The notes beneath the pieces were generated by a model that saw nothing but the letters and a program-made list of their open reading frames with translations, did no database searches and had not been told where the DNA came from. From Candidatus Wolfebacteria bacterium (GTDB taxonomy: Bacteria > Patescibacteriota > Minisyncoccia > Phycocordibacterales > Phycocordibacteraceae), in NCBI GenBank assembly GCA_002400985.2, contig NVRX02000006.1, positions 33,110 to 91,515 of the forward strand: 58,406 bases of DNA, given 5' to 3'. This document shows, piece by piece, positions 1 to 7,730 of this stretch. The translations under genes and the position numbers were made by a program. The stretch's first letter is position 1, and every line of letters starts with the position of its first letter.

Positions 1-756
1 AAGGTAGATGTAAATGTATATTTTGTAATAGACGCACCAGAAATTGAAATACTAGAATTCAAAGATCAGGTAGAAGATTTACCAGAAGTGTCATATGTGA
101 CATACACAACACGGGAAGATGCTCTTGTTCAATTTAGGGAGCGTCATAAAGATGACCAGTTAACACTGCAGGCACTCGATGAGCTTGGGGAAAACCCACT
201 AGGTGCAAGTTTGGCAATTAAAGCTGTTGAGCCTTCTCAGTATGAGACCATTGCAGCTTTTCTTGATACAGATCCTGTTCTTGGAGCTCAAGGTACAACA
301 ATCATTGACGATGTAAATTATTTTCAAAATAAAATTGTAATTGAACGATTAAATAGTATTACAGAGGCAGTGGAGCGTATTGGAATACTACTTGCTCTCA
401 CATTCATTATTGCTTCTATTGTTATTGCATTCAGCACCATTCGTCTTGCAATCTATACTGCACGTGAAGAGATAAAGGTAATGCGTCTTGTAGGTGCCTC
501 AAATATGTATGTTCGTGGGCCGTTTATTGTAGAAGGTGTTCTGTATGGTGTTTCTGCAACAGTAATAACATTATTGTTATTTTATCCGGTAACATTTTAC
601 TTTGCTCAGTATACAGAAGCATGGCTTGGTGGTGTAAATATTTTTGAATACTACACCTCACACTTTGGTCTTATATTTATAAGTCTTTTGGCTGCCGGAG
701 TATTATTAGGTACTGTTTCTAGCTTCCTTGCAGTTCAGAAGTATTTAAAATCATAG
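1..756 (+). CDS. ftsX: Cell division protein FtsX (permease-like), 5' truncated by window edge
   Basis: Frame open from base 1 (KVDVNVYFVIDAPEIEILEFKDQ...) into the 88..756 ORF; FtsX-like extracellular domain plus TM region 'EEIKVMRLVGASNMYVRGPFIVEG'. Confidence 0.9.
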   Translation, partial: KVDVNVYFVIDAPEIEILEFKDQVEDLPEVSYVTYTTREDALVQFRERHKDDQLTLQALDELGENPLGASLAIKAVEPSQYETIAAFLDTDPVLGAQGTTIIDDVNYFQNKIVIERLNSITEAVERIGILLALTFIIASIVIAFSTIRLAIYTAREEIKVMRLVGASNMYVRGPFIVEGVLYGVSATVITLLLFYPVTFYFAQYTEAWLGGVNIFEYYTSHFGLIFISLLAAGVLLGTVSSFLAVQKYLKS

Positions 757-828
757 TTGACAATATTCTTTTTAAGGAATACCTTTTATGCAGAAGAGGC
801 AATTTTGCCAAACAAGAGAGGGGGCTTT

Positions 829-1176
829 ATGGCCAAAACTAATAATTGTTTTTCAGTGAACATTCAAAATTCCGGAAACATACAAGCAGGTTGGAACTTT
901 GGGGGTATTAAGGGATGGAGCATTTCTAAAATGGAAAATTTCCAATGGGTCTCAGAAGACCTTACGAAAGAAGGGTATGAAAGTATTCTTTCATATTTTC
1001 GCCTTACAGAAATAGGAAAATGCTTACCGTTCAAATGTTTGCAACGTATATCTCCTGCAAATTTGCAAAGTATACGTAATAATTTTGAAAAAGGGAGGGA
1101 TGTAAATATTCCAAACTTAGACCCGCTAAGTCAGCGCACCGGATTTACAAAAGTTCTTGCATCAGAAGTTTCTTGA
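829..1176 (+). CDS. Hypothetical protein, about 115 aa, no recognised family
   Basis: ORF 757..1176; more plausible start at ATG 829 (MAKTNNCFSVNIQNSGN...) preceded by an AGAGAGGGGG purine tract; followed by a terminator. Confidence 0.6.
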   Translation: MAKTNNCFSVNIQNSGNIQAGWNFGGIKGWSISKMENFQWVSEDLTKEGYESILSYFRLTEIGKCLPFKCLQRISPANLQSIRNNFEKGRDVNIPNLDPLSQRTGFTKVLASEVS

Positions 1177-1191
1177 TGTAATCAATTATTA

Positions 1192-1226
1192 AATAAGCGT
1201 GTCGTTTTTTATGACACGCTTATTTT
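1192..1226 (+). terminator. Rho-independent terminator
   Basis: AATAAGCGTGTC-GTTTTTTAT-GACACGCTTATTTT perfect inverted repeat with T tail. Confidence 0.8.
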
Positions 1227-1267
1227 GTTTGGAAAATTTCATGTTTTAGACTATCCTACGCAGTACT

Positions 1268-1338
1268 TGCCTGGTCGTCTAACGGTAGGACGTTGGTTTC
1301 TGGTACCAAAAATCGGGGTTCGATTCCCTGCCGGGCAG
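1268..1338 (+). tRNA. tRNA-Gln (CTG)
   Basis: Acceptor TGCCTGG/CCGGGCA, anticodon arm TTGGT-TTCTGGT-ACCAA (anticodon CTG), T arm GGTTCGATTCC; G73. Confidence 0.92.
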
Positions 1339-1422
1339 CAAACTAGTTAATTGAGAGAAAAGCGTAAAAGGCCTGTGCTACACTTGGGTTATATTTACTG
1401 TTATTGAATAATACCTAACCAT

Positions 1423-3810
1423 ATGCGCAATTTATTTACCGTAGCTACTCTCACACTCTTTCTGTTATTGTCTGTAGTTTCTATAGCAGAGGCACAGGGA
1501 CGCTCTTCTCGGGGTGGGTCTATTGATGTAGGGGGAGTTGGAAATGGTGTATCACTACCAGTTGCAGCACAGGCAGATTTAACGGTCTCTGGAATCTCTC
1601 CAAGTACTGCTACTACAGGACAACAGGTAACAATAACAATGAGTGCTTCTAATGTTGGTGGTACAGATGCAAATAATTTTCCATACTTTATGTGGATTGA
1701 TATTGACAGAGGTGGGTTTTCTTTACCGGGAGATTCTATTAAGACAGGAACAGCTTCTATAAACAAAAATTCAAATGGATCTTTTTCTGTTCCGTTTACC
1801 TTTTCTTCAGCGGGTACATATGCTTTTGGAGGGTGTGTTGACAATACCACTTCATGGAGTGGGGTAATTTCAGAATTAAATGAGGATAATAATTGTATCA
1901 GTACAATTATTACTGTAAGTGATGTCCAGGCTCCTGTTGTTGTGGTGACTCCATCTCCAAGCTCTGCTAAACCGGATCTTTCTGTTAAGTCTTCCTCTGT
2001 ATCATTCTGGCAGACTGTAGCTAGTAACGCAGGATGGGAAGCAAACCTTAAGGTTGATGTTATAGAATTATCAGGAGAAAATGTTTCGGGAAGTTTTGTA
2101 AACAAGTTTCAAATTACAGAAGATAATATTAACTGGAAAGATATTCCATTATCACAACTTAATCTAACAGGATCATCTTTAAGTTTATCTGGGATAACAG
2201 GAAGCGGATCAAAATTAATAACTGCAGTATATAAACCACCAACTCTTGCCAATCTAACCCTTATAGGCTTTCGTCTCTGTGTAGATTCAGGGAATTCCAT
2301 TTCAGAAACAAATGAAGAAAATAATTGCGGAAGTACTATTTCTCCAACATTCGCAAACATTATTCTAAATGTAAGTCCATCTTCTATAGAATTAGGAGAG
2401 AGTATAACATTAAGTTGGGGCAATATTTTGGCAAATAATTGTGATTTAAGGAAAGGTTCTGTCATGTTAGGCTTGGACTTCTTTGGGTTTCCTTCTGCTG
2501 GGTCATTATCTCCAAATTCTTCTAAAGAGGTAACTCCTCTTTATGCAGGCATAGATAAATATAAGATCGTTTGCCCAATAACCGGGTCAGCTTCTGGGGC
2601 TGGCCCAAATGGAAATCTTCCGTCATGGGGAAGTGCAGGATCTTCTAATATTATTGAAATAAATATTTCTGCAGCACCAGAGATTGCAGACTTAACAGCT
2701 GGAACACCAACCGTTTCAGGAACATTAGAAACAGGAGACCCACTAACATTTAGTGCATTAGTTTCAAATGGAGGAAATGGTGCAGCTTCTGGGTCATTTA
2801 TCAGTACGTTCATAATTGTTCCAGAAGGAGAACTGTTTGAAACAGTAAGTGCTTCTTCTAATGATATAGATGCAGGAAGCAGTAAGTCTATAACCTCTCC
2901 GTCATGGACACCGTCTAAAATTGGACCTCATACAGTACGTCTTTGTGTAGACTTTCCAACAAGTTCAATTTCTGAATCGAACGAAGATAACAACTGTGGA
3001 AGTCTAAAGACCTTTACTGTTGGTGATGTGGCTATTGCTGCTTCTTGCTCGATAAGTCCATCTACTGTTGTTGTGGGAGAGAATGTAACCTGGTCTTCAA
3101 GTGTGTCGGGGGGAACTGGTTCATATACGTACTCTTGGTCTGGAACAGATGGTTTGTCTGGAACAACAGATACTATTGTAAAAACATACAGCACGGCAGG
3201 GACAAAGACTGGAAGTCTAACAGTTTCTTCTGGTTCTCAAGACGTGACTGTTAGCTGTAGTACTTCAGGAGGGGGAGGTGGCGGCGGAGGGGGAGGTGGC
3301 GGAGTTGTTGTCACAGACCCGTTACCAACATCTTCTTTCGGAGCAAGTCCAACAGAGATATCTCTCGGAGGTACATCTTTGCTTACCTGGTCTTCTTCAA
3401 ACACTAGTTCGTGTACAGGTACAGGGTTCTCTACAAGAGGCTCTACAAGCGGGAATACTGTTGTTGCACCTCTAACTGACTCAACGTACCAGTTGCGCTG
3501 CTCTGGTCCTGGAGGAAGTATTGTTAAGAATGCAACTGTTCTGGTGCTTAATCCAAACCTTGCTCTTACCGCAACACCTTCACGAGTAGAAGAAGGAGGA
3601 ACATCTCTATTAGAGGCTGAAGGAATAGAAGTTACATCTTGTACGCTTGTTGGTCCTGGGGTAAATGAAAATCTTGCTTCAGATACACCTTACTCAGAAA
3701 CACTTACTATCAATGGGCGAAGCATATATACACTCCGATGTGCATCAACATCAGGGATTATAGAAGACACCGTAATCATCAATACAATTCCTGATTTCCA
3801 AGAATTCTAA
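1423..3810 (+). CDS. Secreted modular protein with CARDB-like and Ig/PKD-like repeats and a poly-Gly hinge
   Basis: Signal peptide MRNLFTVATLTLFLLLSVVSIAEAQG; repeated 'SELNEDNNC', 'SETNEENNC', 'SESNEDNNC' CARDB-type endings; Gly run in the C-terminal half. Confidence 0.85.
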   Translation: MRNLFTVATLTLFLLLSVVSIAEAQGRSSRGGSIDVGGVGNGVSLPVAAQADLTVSGISPSTATTGQQVTITMSASNVGGTDANNFPYFMWIDIDRGGFSLPGDSIKTGTASINKNSNGSFSVPFTFSSAGTYAFGGCVDNTTSWSGVISELNEDNNCISTIITVSDVQAPVVVVTPSPSSAKPDLSVKSSSVSFWQTVASNAGWEANLKVDVIELSGENVSGSFVNKFQITEDNINWKDIPLSQLNLTGSSLSLSGITGSGSKLITAVYKPPTLANLTLIGFRLCVDSGNSISETNEENNCGSTISPTFANIILNVSPSSIELGESITLSWGNILANNCDLRKGSVMLGLDFFGFPSAGSLSPNSSKEVTPLYAGIDKYKIVCPITGSASGAGPNGNLPSWGSAGSSNIIEINISAAPEIADLTAGTPTVSGTLETGDPLTFSALVSNGGNGAASGSFISTFIIVPEGELFETVSASSNDIDAGSSKSITSPSWTPSKIGPHTVRLCVDFPTSSISESNEDNNCGSLKTFTVGDVAIAASCSISPSTVVVGENVTWSSSVSGGTGSYTYSWSGTDGLSGTTDTIVKTYSTAGTKTGSLTVSSGSQDVTVSCSTSGGGGGGGGGGGGVVVTDPLPTSSFGASPTEISLGGTSLLTWSSSNTSSCTGTGFSTRGSTSGNTVVAPLTDSTYQLRCSGPGGSIVKNATVLVLNPNLALTATPSRVEEGGTSLLEAEGIEVTSCTLVGPGVNENLASDTPYSETLTINGRSIYTLRCASTSGIIEDTVIINTIPDFQEF

Positions 3811-3873
3811 TTCTTTGTAGAGAAATATAATCTACGTAGTTAATCATTGTTATTTGTGATAAACTCGAAATAT

Positions 3874-4059
3874 ATGGCACGAAGAGAACTAGAAAAAATA
3901 CACATACGTGCACTCACAAAAATTGCAGGAGGTGCAAGTTATAGTGTGACGCTCCCTATTGAAGCAATCAGACGTTTTAAGTGGCGTGGACGACAAAAGT
4001 TAATTGTCGAGGTAGATGAAAAACGAAATAGATTGATTATCAAAAATTTTAAAAGGTAA
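3874..4059 (+). CDS. Small AbrB/SpoVT-like (swapped-hairpin) domain protein
   Basis: MARRELEKIHIRALTKIAGGASYSVTLPIEAIRRFKWRGRQKLIVEVDEKRNRLIIKNFKR, an AbrB-like pattern. Confidence 0.6.
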   Translation: MARRELEKIHIRALTKIAGGASYSVTLPIEAIRRFKWRGRQKLIVEVDEKRNRLIIKNFKR

Positions 4060-4061
4060 AC

Positions 4062-4307
4062 ATGAACACTCTTGAGTTCTCAGAATCTGCTAGAAATATT
4101 ATTCTAGGGAACTACCGTCACTATAAGGGTGGAGAATATAAGGTTTTACATATTGTACGGCATTCAGAGACTCTGGAAGAATTAGTTGTATATCAGGATA
4201 AAAATAACTCTGAACTAGTATGGGCACGTCCTTTGGAAATGTTTATTGGTGAAGAGGACTATAAGGGGGATCGTGTAAAACGATTTACGTATCTTTCTTC
4301 AAATTAA
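4062..4307 (+). CDS. DUF1653-like protein
   Basis: GNYRHYKGGEYKVLHIVRHSETLEELVVYQ...WARPLEMF matches the DUF1653 pattern as remembered. Confidence 0.75.
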   Translation: MNTLEFSESARNIILGNYRHYKGGEYKVLHIVRHSETLEELVVYQDKNNSELVWARPLEMFIGEEDYKGDRVKRFTYLSSN

Positions 4308-4683
4308 GTGCTCCAGAATTAATACAGTATCGTAAACCTCCTTTTTCTTTTGGATCGTCTTCAAATACGTGACCAAGATGGCTGCTACAATTTTTACAAC
4401 GCACTTCGGTTCGAACCATTCCCAATGTGTTGTCTTCAACAAGTTCAATAGATTTTTGAGTTACTGGATCAGTAAAACTTGGCCACCCACTTCCTGAGTC
4501 AAATTTTGTATCAGATGAAAATAGCTTAGCCCCACAAGCTTTACAATAATAAGAGCCGTCTTCTTTTGTATTAATATATTCTCCAGAAAAAGGTTTTTCA
4601 GTGGTACCTTCTCTAAGTATTGAATACTCTTCTTTTGAGAGTCTCTTTTTTAATGATTCTTCTGATTCCATATTATTAGCCAT
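4285..4683 (-). CDS. msrB: Peptide-methionine (R)-S-oxide reductase
   Basis: 'YYCKACGAKLFSSDTKFDSGSGWPSF', 'EVRCKNCSSHLGHVFEDDP', 'RYCINSGALNL': MsrB motifs and zinc CxxC pairs. Confidence 0.95.
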   Translation of the reverse strand: MANNMESEESLKKRLSKEEYSILREGTTEKPFSGEYINTKEDGSYYCKACGAKLFSSDTKFDSGSGWPSFTDPVTQKSIELVEDNTLGMVRTEVRCKNCSSHLGHVFEDDPKEKGGLRYCINSGALNLKKDT

Positions 4684-4723
4684 TGTAGCATTTGCGTAAG
4701 TTGGTAATGTTCTATAGGATTGT

Positions 4724-5206
4724 GTGTATATGAAAAATTATACAGGACTCGCATGGGCAGCTGTGATTATATCTTTTGTGGGGCTCACAAATACATTCTA
4801 TCTTGTGCAGTCACATGTTACGGGAGAGTCACTCAACTGTGGCATTTTAAATGGATGTAACATTGTTGCGGCAAGTCCATATTCTGTAATCCTGGGGGTT
4901 CCACTGGCTTCTTGGGGCGTACTATTTTACTTTGGTGTTTTTGTAATATCGGCAACAATGCTTATGGTTCGAGTGCGCACACTTTCACACATATTCACAT
5001 TTATGACAGCTGTTGGATTTCTCGCATCTCTATATTTTGTATATTTACAGGTATACGTAATAAAGGCTGTGTGTATGTATTGTATGTTCTCAGCAATACT
5101 TTCAACACTCCTTCTCTTGATTGCACTTCTTATCATTCGAATTCCTCGACAGTCTCCTCGATACACTGATCTTATTCCACCAATGATGCGTAAGGAGGGT
5201 AAGTAG
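4724..5206 (+). CDS. Vitamin K epoxide reductase (VKOR) family membrane protein
   Basis: Multi-TM protein with paired Cys 'LNCGILNGCN' and C-terminal 'CMYC' redox motif. Confidence 0.88.
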   Translation: MYMKNYTGLAWAAVIISFVGLTNTFYLVQSHVTGESLNCGILNGCNIVAASPYSVILGVPLASWGVLFYFGVFVISATMLMVRVRTLSHIFTFMTAVGFLASLYFVYLQVYVIKAVCMYCMFSAILSTLLLLIALLIIRIPRQSPRYTDLIPPMMRKEGK

Positions 5207-5226
5207 AAATGCTACAATAGAAATAT

Positions 5227-5952
5227 ATGAGGTTTAACTTTATTGCGCATTTGCGCACAATTAATGAGTCAGACAAGACAAAAGCTGTTGATCTTTTGAT
5301 TCGAGAAAGTACTGGAGATTTTGATTTCTATTTCTTCATTACGTTGTCGGTATTAATGGCAACACTTGGATTAATTGCAAATAACCCTGCAATTGTAATT
5401 GGGTCAATGCTTTTGGCTCCAATTCTCTTTCCAATTCTTTCCATTTCATTGTCAGTAATAATGTCTGACCCAATACTTATTGCTCGTTCAACAACAACTT
5501 TCTTGAAAGCATCTGCCGTTGCTGTATTTACCGCTGCAGCTGCCACACTTGTTTTTTCACCCTTTGCCCCTATAACAAATGAAATACTACTTCGAACGGA
5601 GCCATCACTGATTTATGTGGGAGTAGCTATTGTTGCCGGACTTGCTGTTTCATACTCACTCGCACAACCAGCGCTTTCAGCAACACTCCCTGGTATTGCG
5701 GTTTCTGTGGCGCTTATACCTCCTCTCGCAACTATTGGTATTGGTATTGCAAATTTAGATATTCAGGTAGCAACAGGAGCATTTACTCTGTATTTGGTAA
5801 ACGTTCTCGGTATCATTTTCTCCAGCATGTTTATTTTTGCTTTTATGAATCTTTATACAAAACGAAAAATTGCTGAAAAGATTGTTAAAAAAGAAGATTG
5901 TCGAGTAGAAAAAGAAAATGAAGTTGCAGAAAAAAGTACAAACCATGCTTGA
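5227..5952 (+). CDS. DUF389 family membrane protein
   Basis: 'LSVLMATLGLIANNPAIVIGSMLLAPILFPI...GIAVSVALIPPLATIGIGI' typical of DUF389. Confidence 0.85.
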   Translation: MRFNFIAHLRTINESDKTKAVDLLIRESTGDFDFYFFITLSVLMATLGLIANNPAIVIGSMLLAPILFPILSISLSVIMSDPILIARSTTTFLKASAVAVFTAAAATLVFSPFAPITNEILLRTEPSLIYVGVAIVAGLAVSYSLAQPALSATLPGIAVSVALIPPLATIGIGIANLDIQVATGAFTLYLVNVLGIIFSSMFIFAFMNLYTKRKIAEKIVKKEDCRVEKENEVAEKSTNHA

Positions 5953-6598
5953 GGAGCGAAAGCAAAGAGCTAAAAGGTTAATAAAAAAACTACGAACTCT
6001 ATTTCCAGAAGCAGAAATGGCTCTTAAGTATTCAAGTAATTGGGAGCTGCTCGTTGCTGTTGTTTTGTCAGCACAGTGTACAGACAAAATGGTTAACAAG
6101 GTTACAGAAAAACTTTTTAAGAAATATAAAAAACTTGATGACTATGTGAATGCAGACATTGAGGAATTTGAACAAGATATTAGATCAACTGGGTTTTATA
6201 GAATGAAAGCAAAGAATGTTCTTGCAGGTGCAAAAGTTGTAAAAAACACCTTTGGAGGAAAAATTCCAAAAACAATAGAAGATTTAATAACAATACCTGG
6301 TGTGGGAAGGAAGACTGCAAATGTAGTTTTAGGAAATGCGTTTGGAATTGTAGAGGGTATTGCTGTCGATACACATGTAAAAAGATTTTCAATTCGTTTT
6401 GATTTAACAGATAATAAAACCCCAGAGAAAATAGAAAAAGATTTAATGGAATTACTTCCAAAAAAAGATTGGTTTGATTTTACATATCTCGCCATTGAGT
6501 ACGGCAGGCATATAGCGCCAGCTAGAAAATATGACACTACACAAGATCCTTTAATATCAATCTATCCAAAAGCAGTAGAAGGGTGGCATAAAGGTTGA
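5948..6598 (+). CDS. nth: Endonuclease III-like HhH-GPD DNA glycosylase lacking the Fe-S cluster loop
   Basis: 'LLVAVVLSAQCTDKMVNKVT', HhH 'IPGVGRKTANVVLGNAFG' (catalytic Lys), 'VDTHVKRFSIRF' (catalytic Asp); C-terminal Cys motif absent. Confidence 0.9.
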   Translation, partial: LEERKQRAKRLIKKLRTLFPEAEMALKYSSNWELLVAVVLSAQCTDKMVNKVTEKLFKKYKKLDDYVNADIEEFEQDIRSTGFYRMKAKNVLAGAKVVKNTFGGKIPKTIEDLITIPGVGRKTANVVLGNAFGIVEGIAVDTHVKRFSIRFDLTDNKTPEKIEKDLMELLPKKDWFDFTYLAIEYGRHIAPARKYDTTQDPLISIYPKAVEGWHKG

Positions 6599-6622
6599 CT
6601 TATGTATAAACAAGGGTAATAT
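6595..6622 (+). promoter_or_regulatory. Sigma-70-type promoter for a candidate small RNA
   Basis: TTGACT (6595-6600), 16 nt spacer, TAATAT (6617-6622). Confidence 0.7.
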
Positions 6623-6628
6623 GGCTGT

Positions 6629-6738
6629 CCTGGGTCTTGAACACGATATCCGCAAGAATGTTGAATCATTTTTAACGAACAATATGTTCTAGACCCAGAC
6701 CATAACTGTCAGCATTTACGCTGGCGGTTTTTTATTTG
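6629..6738 (+). ncRNA. Candidate structured small RNA with its own terminator
   Basis: Starts where the promoter should initiate; CTGGGTCTTGAACA...TGTTCTAGACCCAG closing stem, then GTCAGC-ATTTAC-GCTGGC-GGTTTTTT terminator. Confidence 0.55.
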
Positions 6739-6754
6739 TGATATACTTTTTCCG

Positions 6755-6964
6755 ATGAAAAAACTACTCACACGAAGCAAAACAAACAAAGTGTTTGCCG
6801 GGATATTTGGAGGAATAGGCGAGTATCTAGATATTGATCCTGTAGTATTCCGATTTGGATACGTAATGATGACTGTGTTCACAGGGATTATTCCAGGCCT
6901 CATAGTGTATATTCTTGGTTTATTTATTGTTCCCGCACCAGCACATGGAACAAAAGAAGTTTAA
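6755..6964 (+). CDS. PspC domain protein
   Basis: 'LLTRSKTNKVFAGIFGGIGEYLDIDPVVFRFGYVMMTVFTGIIPGLIVYILGLFIVP'. Confidence 0.9.
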   Translation: MKKLLTRSKTNKVFAGIFGGIGEYLDIDPVVFRFGYVMMTVFTGIIPGLIVYILGLFIVPAPAHGTKEV

Positions 6965-7730
6965 AAAGACTGTTTGGGACTTTTATAAAAAAGATGGCAG
7001 AAGTTTTCCATGGAGAAATACTAAAAACCCATACCATATTTGGGTTTCTGAAATAATGCTGCAACAAACACAGGTTGCTCGGGTAATACCCAGGTACAGT
7101 TCTTTCTTAAAGGAATTTAAAACAATAAAAAGTTTGGCTGATGCATCACTTTCTGAGGTGCTAAAAGAATGGCAAGGCCTTGGGTATAACAGAAGGGCAA
7201 AGTATTTGCATGAGGGAGCAAAATATATTCTTTTGAAATACAAAGGAATTTTTCCAAAAGAAAATATGCAGTGCGTCCCAGGTATTGGTCCATATACAGA
7301 AGCTGCGATCCAAGCATTTGCTTTCAATAAAGGAATTCCTTGTATAGAAACAAATATACGAACAGTCTTTACGCACCATTTTTTTAAAAATAAAAAGAAC
7401 GTACACGACAAAGAAATATTAAGACTCATTGAAGAAACGTTAGATACAAAAAACCCAAGAGAGTGGTATTGGGCGCTCATGGACTATGGTGCTGCACTAA
7501 AGTCTTCTGGAGTACAGATTAATAATAAAAGTAGGCACTATATAAAACAGTCTGTATTTAAAGGTTCCGACAGGGAAGTGCGAGGTACAATTATTCGAAC
7601 GCTTACTGAACAAAAAAGTTTAGAAAATCTTTTCCCAACAAGAAGGAAACAGTTTAACATTCAACTACAGAAACTTTGTTTAGAAGGTTTTGTAGAAAAG
7701 AAAAAGGGTAAATACAAACTTGTTTCTTAA
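6945..7730 (+). CDS. mutY: MutY-like A/G-specific adenine glycosylase, clusterless, no NUDIX domain
   Basis: 'FPWRNTKNPYHIWVSEIMLQQTQVARVIPRY', 'VPGIGPYTEAAIQAFAFNKGIPCIETNIRTVF'; 4-Cys loop absent; short winged-helix-like C-terminus. Confidence 0.85.
   Translation: MEQKKFKKTVWDFYKKDGRSFPWRNTKNPYHIWVSEIMLQQTQVARVIPRYSSFLKEFKTIKSLADASLSEVLKEWQGLGYNRRAKYLHEGAKYILLKYKGIFPKENMQCVPGIGPYTEAAIQAFAFNKGIPCIETNIRTVFTHHFFKNKKNVHDKEILRLIEETLDTKNPREWYWALMDYGAALKSSGVQINNKSRHYIKQSVFKGSDREVRGTIIRTLTEQKSLENLFPTRRKQFNIQLQKLCLEGFVEKKKGKYKLVS

Noticed and set aside
1401-2105. 234-aa ORF antisense to the CARDB protein, also 2109..2465 and 2541..2813
   Set aside because: Shadow ORFs with no recognisable domains opposite a clear secreted-protein gene.
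6621-6692. 23-aa ORF MAVLGLEHDIRKNVESFLTNNMF upstream of the PspC gene
   Set aside because: Its ATG lies inside the apparent -10 box (TAATAT 6617-6622) and no SD precedes it. The region is better explained as a structured RNA starting just downstream.
6629-6738. Identification of the small RNA as SRP (4.5S), 6S or tmRNA
   Set aside because: No GGAAGCAGC-type SRP apical motif, too short for tmRNA or typical 6S, and no tRNA-like ends.
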